Assembly: GCA_038502445.1 (NCBI GenBank)
Contig: JAHLJS010000007.1
Span: forward strand, 70,063,518-70,127,517
Source: Eremochloa ophiuroides
Taxonomy: Eukaryota > Streptophyta > Magnoliopsida > Poales > Poaceae
Direction: 5' to 3'
DNA: 64,000 bases
Part shown: positions 56,934 through 64,000 of the stretch, one piece after another
Position numbering within the stretch: the stretch's first letter is position 1
How the letters are laid out: each line of letters starts with the position of its first letter
The notes under the pieces: generated by a model
Told to the model about the DNA's origin: nothing
What the model saw: only the letters and a program-made list of their open reading frames with translations
The model's database searches: none
Translations under genes and position numbers: made by a program

Positions 56934-58388
56934 CTCTTGCTTGTCCTCAAGCAAAGACATGATTTTAATATGGCAATGTTGGATCAAGAATTTCTTCAAT
57001 GTAACAATTCACAAAGATATTGCATACAAACCAATACTAATCTAGTATTGAGGATGATTTAGAAATTCATCTTATGTCTTAACTATATGGAGCTTATAGA
57101 TTTTTCACCATGGGTCATGCAAAAACAAGATAGCATAGATAAATAGATACTTCATCCCTTACTTTGGTAGAGTGAGACCATTTACTAGAGAGTTTTTATT
57201 CTTTTGAAAAAGAAAATCTTGCTTTGGTTCCTTTAATGGCACTCTCAACCACTCCTTAGTGTCATGGACCTCACAATAGCTCAAAAGAGCTTTTCATGTC
57301 TATCCTAAAGCTTATGTGGGGTTTATAGGATTGGAGCATAAGCATACTTGAACTGAATGTATTGCAAGATTAGACTCTTAGATCACAGGGAGCAACAAGT
57401 CATAAAACATGATCAAGAAGTGCAAGTGTAAATTATTTGGTGGGCCCCTTGAGACTTATTCCTTTGCCTTAGACAGGGGAGAGCTAGGTTACTGAATACA
57501 TAGCTTCTTTTTTTTGAAGAAGATATATGGGCACCTACCCATGGGACATTTGTCCTCTTTTGTTTTCCTTGAGCACTTGCTCTCTTTCTCTTTTTGTTTA
57601 GTAACCTATACTCCCGATCTATCAAAGGATAAAAGTTGATTGTGGTTGGTTGTCTCAATTGGTGTGTGGAGCATAGATGTATACTTCCAGTGTAGAAGTA
57701 ATACAGAGGCGGCATGGGTACGTGATCTTGATCAAAGAATATGACTAGTTTCTCTACCTAGTTCAAATAAGGTCTAAGAAAGCTCAAAGCAGACAAGGGC
57801 TCTTTCTTTTGGTGGTTTTAGTTGGTTGTGGATGTATGGCTTGATGATAGGTATTTAATTCCATAAAGGAACCATGAGCAAGAATTTGAATTTTATAAAT
57901 CAAAATCTCTAGTTGGTTCTTACTCATTCCTTAGATCAGGTAAAAGTTCTACTTATACTAATTTTAATCTTGCAAGAGCATAACTTAGGTTATTAGCATG
58001 TGCAACCCACAATAGTGTTTGACTTAAGACAGAATTCAGATATCACACTTAAAACTTTCATAGCAAGGATTGTATAACAAAATTTTGCAAATCATCATTG
58101 AGCAATTATTCATAATTTCCAACAAAGACATAGCATATTCTTTTTCTCATCATTATTTTCATTTATTTATTATTATGCAAGAACATTATAGCTCATAGTA
58201 ATTAAGAAAAAAAGCTGGGTTTAGAAACCATACCTTGGCGAGGATGACGGCTCCCCCAAGCTAGCTTCTTCTCCAGGATCAGATTCTCCTCTTGGTCGGG
58301 TTGTTTCCTCTTTTACATCTTATTATGATCACTATGCCTTACTTTTTATTCTACTTTCATTTATTGCTACTATGATACACCAAATTTA

Positions 58389-58419
<31 letters not shown>

Positions 58420-58547
58420 TTAATCTCTCTTTTATCATGGTTCAAATGCAAGACATAAATTTAAACATGCTTCTAACAATTAATTGATTCAATGCATGAA
58501 GAAGGGAAATATGCCAATGCAATAATTAAAGAGAGAGATAGAATACT
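56934..58547 (-). other. Element D 3' noncoding region
   Basis: No coding frame. It holds the hairpin at 57682-57700, a second polypurine-like tract (minus AGCTAGCTTGGGGGAGCC) at about 58250, and an (ATT)n microsatellite at about 58391-58420. Confidence 0.7.
57682..57700 (-). ncRNA. Conserved 3'-region hairpin, element D
   Basis: Minus-strand arms TACTTC and GAAGTA, loop TACACTG, with CAAGATCACGTAC upstream as in B. Confidence 0.5.
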
Positions 58548-59262
58548 TACTCCCATAGTTGTCCTTCCTCGGAAGGAGGTTCTTCCTTGGCTGACGTCTT
58601 CTTCTCATCTTGTCCTTCCTTGACGATAGCGGGATCTGGTGTAGAGGCTGTAGATGATGGTTCCCTCTTAACCGCATCTCTATCTTTCTTGTTTCTCCAG
58701 ATTCTTGGTTTTCTCCTCCTCATGGATCAACTCTTATTTTCCTGCATGTTAGTTGCATGGTGCGGTGCACAAGAGAAAACAAATCTTTCTTTCTTCCCAT
58801 TTATATAGAAATCCATGCTACCACTAGCAACAAATATGCATGCATTCACAGTATTCAAGAAAGGTCGACCAAGAATGAGGGGTAAGTTGTCTCTATTACC
58901 CATGTCTAAAATCATGAAATCAGCAGGCACAAAGTTGTTTCTTACTTTTACTAGAACATCACAAAGTACTCCTTCTATGTAGCAGGTTGTTTGATCAGCT
59001 AATTACACATATGCAGAAGTTGGTACTAGCTCTATGTAGAACAACTTTTCATAATGTTCTTTAGACATGATGTTAATACTAGATCCTAGATCACATATAG
59101 CACTATGGAACTTTTGAGATTGAATAGAGCAAGATATGACAGGGGTTCCAAGATCTCCCTTTTTAGTTGGAACATTCCATCATCTAATTCATAGCCATTA
59201 TAACTAATAGTAACAAGATTAGCAGATTCCATGGTTGTTTCAGGCTTTCCTGGTATTCTATC
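58548..59262 (-). pseudogene. Element D protease and tail
   Basis: Protease-like region with CDLGSSINIMSKEHYEKL (about 59095), FVPADFMILDMGNRDNLPLI and LGRPFL (about 58870). A Lys/Glu-rich tail ends at TAA 58548. The catalytic Asp is kept. A frameshift near 59262 separates it from gag, and a stop lies near 59000 and at 58727. One protease domain only, unlike B. Confidence 0.75.
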
Positions 59263-60428
59263 TTTTCAAAAGATGGGATGGCAGCAACTAGTTGTGCTAA
59301 TTGGGTTTCAAGCATCTTATTGAAACTAAGTTGATTCTTAATTGCAGAAGAAAAACCATCCAATTTAGCATTTATGCTATCTAGCATCCTATCATTAGCA
59401 TGGAGCTTCTTGTTTATGCTATCAGTCATTCTACCTTGACCATAGACAAGATCTTTAAGATAAGGATAGTTATTACCTTGGTTGTTTGGACGTTGCGAAG
59501 AATTGAAGGTGTTACCTTGAGAATTGGAGCGCTGAGTCTATCCTTGGTTTGAAGAACGAAAACCGTTATCATTGTTGATGAAGTTGAGGTCTTCATGTGT
59601 CTCAGGACAATGGAGTCCAGAATGGCCAGCTTCTCCACAGACTTCACACGTCATGTGGGTCTCCATGGCTTGCACGGTCTCAGGTGTACGCATCCTCTCG
59701 CAATTTTCTAGCCTTTTGGCCAGTAGGTCCACTTTAGCTGCAATCATGTTAGCTTCCTTTAACGAATGCATACCTCGCTTGCGTGGTTGCAGACGTTCCT
59801 CGTTCCATCCTTGATTGGACACCATCTTCTCTATCAAAGCCTTTGCATCTAAAACTTTAAGAGAAAAGAATGCTCCACCGGCGGCGGCATCTAGGTGGTT
59901 TCTATCAAGAGGGGTTAATCCATGGTAGAAGTTTTGGATCAAAAGCCAATCCTCCATACCATGGTGTGGACAGGCAGCAACATACTCTTGCATTCGTTTC
60001 CAAGCCTCGGGAATCGATTCATCGGCTTGTTATTGGAAACTAGAGATCTTATTGCGAAGAGCATTGGTCTTGCCTAGAGGAAAGAATTTCACTAGGAAAG
60101 AGTTGGAACACTTTTCCCATGTGTCCACATCATTTCGGTTCGTATAGAACCATTGCTTGGCTTTTCCTAACAAGGAGAAAGGAAAGAGTCACAAACGAAT
60201 TGCGTCTGGGGTTACTCCCTTAATGGTAAAGGTGCTGCATATTTCTAAGAAATGTTGGAGGTGTGCATTAGCATCCTCGTGAGCTTTGCCACAAAATGGG
60301 CTAGCTTGAACCATTGTGATCAATGCGGGCTTTAACTCGAATTGAGTATTTGCCTCGATGACACCAGGGCCTGTTGCTATATTAGCAGCAGAAGGTGCAG
60401 AGAATTCACGGATGGTCCTTTCGGCCAT
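59263..60428 (-). pseudogene. gag: Element D gag
   Basis: Opens at ATG 60428 (MAERTIREFSAPSAANIATG). In-frame stops: TGA at 60191-60189 (shared with C), a TAA near 60030 and a TAG at 59540-59538. Capsid motifs as in C, zinc knuckle CEVCGEAGHSGLHC intact (about 59645), and SAIKNQLSFNKMLETQLAQL before the frameshift. By family it would form particles; this copy cannot. Confidence 0.87.
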
Positions 60429-60491
60429 ATTCGTGATTCTAAGGATAACTATCTAGACTTGACTCAAATCAAAGGAATTCAACAGTTGCCT

Positions 60492-60509
60492 TCCCCGGCA
60501 ACGGCGCCA
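60492..60509 (-). other. Primer-binding site of element D
   Basis: Minus-strand TGGCGCCGTTGCCGGGGA, exact tRNA-Asp complement. Confidence 0.92.
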
Positions 60510-60517
60510 AAAATGCT

Positions 60518-62190
60518 TGTTGACAGATACTAACGCTATCAAAAGAATATAGCCAAATCTATCCTCTAGCAATGGTAACAATACTTCTCAACGCAATCAC
60601 GGGGGTTGTCAATCCCTATGCTCAAAGTATGTGATTGTTGACACTTCTAACGTAGCTACTAGGAATAAAGGTATTTCTAGCAACGGCGCCAAAAATGCTA
60701 TGGGTAGCTCTAAAAGATAGGTGATGGGATTCTGCAAGCGCACAGAACTATCGTGTAGCACTTTACCCGGGAGTACCAAGTGTCGAATTTATATTTTCCC
60801 AAAGGAAGGCGGGGTTTGTGATTCCAAGGATATGATAGTCAAGGATCTAGATATGGATAAATGGGGTAATAACCTTAGTAAGAATAAATCAATGAAGTAT
60901 AACTAAGGTGGAAACACGCACTAGGTTGCTTTGGAGTTTTGGGGGAGAACTCTATCTCAGTAAAAGATCAAATGATTGTTATACCAAAGAGACTTCTATC
61001 CTTGCGACACGCAAAGTCCTAAACTCGCCGGGGTTCGACTGATTAGGCACCGTACGTCCCGAAGTCCTACGCTTATACCGGATACTAGGCTGAACGTGGT
61101 GGAATACAGAGGATCCTAGGGCTGTCATCACCTAACACCTACCACTACTATCTGTGGGCCTAGCGGCACTCAAGGGTAAGATATAGACTAAGCACCTCGC
61201 TTAATCTATAAAATTTACTACTCTAACTCTGGCCAAGGAACTAGAGCACTCTAACCAAGTAATGAGCAAGTATAGAGCTACTTAAAGTAAAACAATAGTA
61301 AATGAAGAAGGGGATCTTCATTATCGATAAGAGTGAAGAATACCGCAGAGGAGGTCGCCGACAAATCTGGCTCCACCGCAGACTTCTTCCTTCTCCCGAC
61401 TTCTCTCCAACACTCTAATCTCTAGTGTTTCTTTGTATTTCTCTAGTGGTGTTTCTACGTGTTTCTCCCTTACAAGTGAGGATCCTACCCCTATTTATAG
61501 TGTAGAAGTGCACCAGGGGTACTTGTAGGCGTGTTTGAAGGAGGTGGTGCGAAGGAGGGGTTCGGGCACCCCCTTGGGGGGGCGGACACCCAGTTGGATG
61601 CACCGCCTTGCATCCAGCGGCCCTCCTTGCTCCTCGATGGCGGTTGCATGGTCGGTTTGTGCCTTGAAAGGCGGTTTGCAACCCCTGGGAGGATGACAAG
61701 TGAGCCCTTCAATCCATGGCACTTCACTTGATCACCGTTGGATGAAAACTGACTTCAATTGATGGTGTAGATGGCTCTTGGACACCTTCCCTCGGATTGT
61801 GGACGCGGCATCCAACTTTGACTGGGCGGGCATCCTGTTGATAGGGCCACCGGATCCCCGTGCCTTGTATCTGAGCCGTTGATGATGTTTCAACGTGCCA
61901 CAGACCATTTGGGAGGTTGGCACACGGATCAGTGAGGTGGCAAGTGCCATTTGGCACTTTGGACAGGGCGGGCGCCCCCCTCTGACTCCCATGTGGCAGC
62001 TGAGGTGCTGAGGTGTCTTCCCATGCTTTGGTTTTGCTTGATTTCACCATTTTTCCTGCATACACAACATTTCTCGAAGGACATGTGGAACTAGGTATGT
62101 TTCATGGTGGGTTCTTTGCATTTCATGTGGTTTTACCTTGATTATGGGTAAAATGTTGATGGTAAAATAGGGTGTTAGTGACCGTCAACA
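60518..62190 (-). repeat. Element D 5' LTR
   Basis: 1673 bp. TATA (minus) at 61499-61492, hairpin at 61189-61203, buried primer-like sequence at 60680-60699, GC palindromes from about 61555 on. Confidence 0.93.
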
Positions 62191-62195
62191 ATACC

Positions 62196-64000
62196 AACCC
62201 ATAGGTAACAAGGATATGTGGTACAAGAATAAACTAGGTAAGTTCCTAGGGTTCATCAAATTAACACATGCAAATATGAATGATTAATAGTTAATAGGTA
62301 CAATGAGCCTTTGTAACACTTGCCTTCCTCAAAAATATTCTCCTGGTACTGCTGGTTATCACCTTGATCCTCAACAAAACCAACTTGATCACCTTCTAAT
62401 ATTATAGAAAATCACCATTCAATCATCCAATACAAGCCATTACATGCAAACAAATAGATTTTTATTAGAACAGTACACCAAACAATAGAAACAGAAGCTA
62501 AAAAGTTTATTAAACTATTTTACGCATTTCTACGAACACGTGAGCGCGAAAATCACTCAAATCGGATTTAAAACGTGAAAGTTAGGATCAAAACAATGTC
62601 AAAATAGCATTTTTGTAATTGTTTCAAACTAAATTTTGAATTTATTTGATTAAAAACGAAATTCCCCTAGCTGCTGGACGGCGCGTCCTATTTTCAATAA
62701 ACATAGGGTCCAAAACATAAGAAAATAGGACTGGAATAAAATAGTTTTGAACTACATGTGGACTGCGGGTTGTTTTAAAGGAAACCGTGGGGCCTCTGTG
62801 CAAAAACAGTAGAGCCGGCGGGAAGTGGTGGACCGAGTCCATTGTGGACTGGTTATGATGCCCGAACCATTATCTAATCTCGGCCGCCCATTCCCGATCC
62901 AAACGCACAAAGAGAGATGGGGAGATGCCCCATCGGCACACAGTGCCCAGACGGCGGCGCCATGGACGTCGGTGGCCGGAGTCCGCCAGAGAAGGCCATC
63001 CCGGCGTTTCCGAGCCCGATTCGGCCAACCGTCTACACGTACGCGAAGCTCAGGAACTCGCGAACTCGGAGAGGCTATCGGTGGGGACGGGGAGCACGTC
63101 GGGTCGATGGCTCCGCGGCGGCGCCATGGCCGAAGCCACTGGTGCTCGCGGATATGGCGATGATGCGTGCTAGAAGATGAATAGAGGGCACGGGGAGGAC
63201 GAGAGCTTTATCGGGGACCCGACGGAGGGGTTCTTGACGTCCGAGGAGGTTCAGTGAGGCCCGGCGACGAGCAGTGGCGGACTGGAGAGAGAAAGGGTCA
63301 CCGGTGAGCTTGAGACCGAGAAATTAGTGATCAATTCAAGGAGAAAATGCCACCTACGGTTGCGGCAGAGTCTTGCGAAGCTCTTCGGCACCTTCTTGGC
63401 TTCGATTGTCGCTCGGACTCGAGAGGTTGAGGGTGGTAGTGAGGGCTCGGTGGTGAGCTTTATAGGCGGTCGGGGGCGGTTGACGAGGGGCGGTTATAGC
63501 TCAGGGCGTCAAGGCCGGCTTGAAAGCCCTCTTGATGGCCTTCATCACTCGGGCCATTCATGCGGAGTGAAGGGGAGGCTTTACTGCCTCTACTCGTTTC
63601 GCCGACGCGAGAAGGAAGAAGAGGTAGGGCACTGACATGCGGTTCCCGGCAAGCAGTGAGAGAGGGAGAAGGCGGTGTGGGCGCTGCTGTGTGGTTGACG
63701 CGCGGGCCCATGCACGCAGTGAGTGAGAGAGGGAGGCAATGTAGTGGGGAGAGTGGGCTCGCCCACCTGGGCTGGCCGGCCTGCGGCCCAACTGGGCTAG
63801 CTCGCGCGCGCCAAGGGAAATATGGGAGAGGCCTGCTGGGCTGGCTCGGGCTTGCTTGGTGCGGCCCACGCGCAAGGTGAGGAAAAGAGGTAAGGGAGTG
63901 GGTCTGTTGGGCTGGGCTGGGATAGAGAGGAGAGGAAGAAAACAATTGAAAATAGCTTTTCATTTTCTACATGCCCTAATTCAAATGAAATTCAAATGGG
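62196..64000 (-). repeat. Element E 5' LTR, part right of D
   Basis: Resumes the match to the 3' LTR at 27344 and runs past the window. Short open frames on both strands in its GC-rich part (62825-63960) recur in the other LTR and are not genes. About 300 bases of the LTR should lie beyond 64000. Confidence 0.9.

Larger units (their letters stand above)
55249..62190 (-). mobile_element. Element D: complete non-autonomous gag-protease element
   Basis: LTRs at 55249-56916 and 60518-62190, tRNA-Asp primer site, gag and protease, polypurine tract and perfect 5-bp target duplication ATACC (55244-55248, 62191-62195). The interior is only 3.6 kb and lacks RT, RNase H and integrase. Same family as C. 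The target is the 5' LTR of E. Confidence 0.95.
26273..64000 (-). mobile_element. Element E: Del/Tekay-like element, host of the right nest
   Basis: On the minus strand the 5' LTR starts beyond the window and ends at 54178, followed by an initiator-Met-type primer site. Gag is split (53029-52416 and 30539-29767) by element F. A polypurine tract abuts the 3' LTR (26273-29475). LTRs of ~3.2 kb, the GAATCTCGAGGGCGAGATTC block and a gag with CX2CX4HX4C then FxSGASHSF protease fit the Del/Tekay lineage. Only ~280 bases separate the protease from the polypurine tract, so reverse transcriptase, RNase H, integrase and chromodomain are missing. D lies inside the 5' LTR. Confidence 0.88.

Noticed and set aside
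58391..58420. (ATT)n run as something functional
   Set aside because: Ordinary microsatellite in a noncoding part of D.
1..64000. CRISPR arrays, tRNA genes, bacterial-type operons
   Set aside because: None seen; the tRNA-like words are primer-binding sites of the elements.

Overview
The window looks like repeat-rich nuclear DNA from a grass (Poaceae). Nearly all of it is Ty3/gypsy-type LTR retrotransposons. Most carry a primer-binding site complementary to plant tRNA-Asp. A decayed piece of nuclear ribosomal DNA (18S, ITS1, 5.8S, ITS2) sits between them. I found no ordinary single-copy host gene.

Layout. Left nest: element A (minus strand, 1-9394, its far end lies off the window) abuts element B (plus, 9395-18399) inside the first bases of B's 5' LTR. 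B in turn interrupts the internal region of element C (minus, 18400-21549). Middle: spacer-like repeats, an unassigned LTR-like stretch and a possible external transcribed spacer lead into the rDNA pseudogene (23159-25235). Its ITS2 is broken by the LTR of element H (25236-26272). Right nest: element E (minus, Del/Tekay-like, from 26273 past the window end) interrupts H. Element F (plus, Athila-like, 30545-52410) sits inside the gag of E. Element G (plus, Tat-like, 32241-44333) sits inside the gag of F. Element D (minus, 55249-62190) sits inside the 5' LTR of E. Five-base target-site duplications are visible for D (ATACC) and G (ACAAT), and for F with one change (ATTCC/ATTGC). The other LTR of E preserves the empty target site of D.

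How they work together. F and G encode gag, protease, reverse transcriptase, RNase H and integrase, all now broken by stops. A, B, C and D carry gag and at most a protease, so they would have needed enzymes from a relative such as F. The Athila-like families share noncoding signals that fit this: a small hairpin in the transcribed LTR with compensating base changes between families, a second set of hairpins upstream of the 3' LTR, and GC-rich palindromes upstream of every TATA box. Two passenger genes stand out. G carries an antisense gene with its own TATA box, three introns with consensus ends and an undamaged frame of about 346 codons, although its gag-pol is ruined. F carries an intact 229-codon coiled-coil ORF behind its own internal TATA box, in the place where Athila relatives carry an env-like gene.
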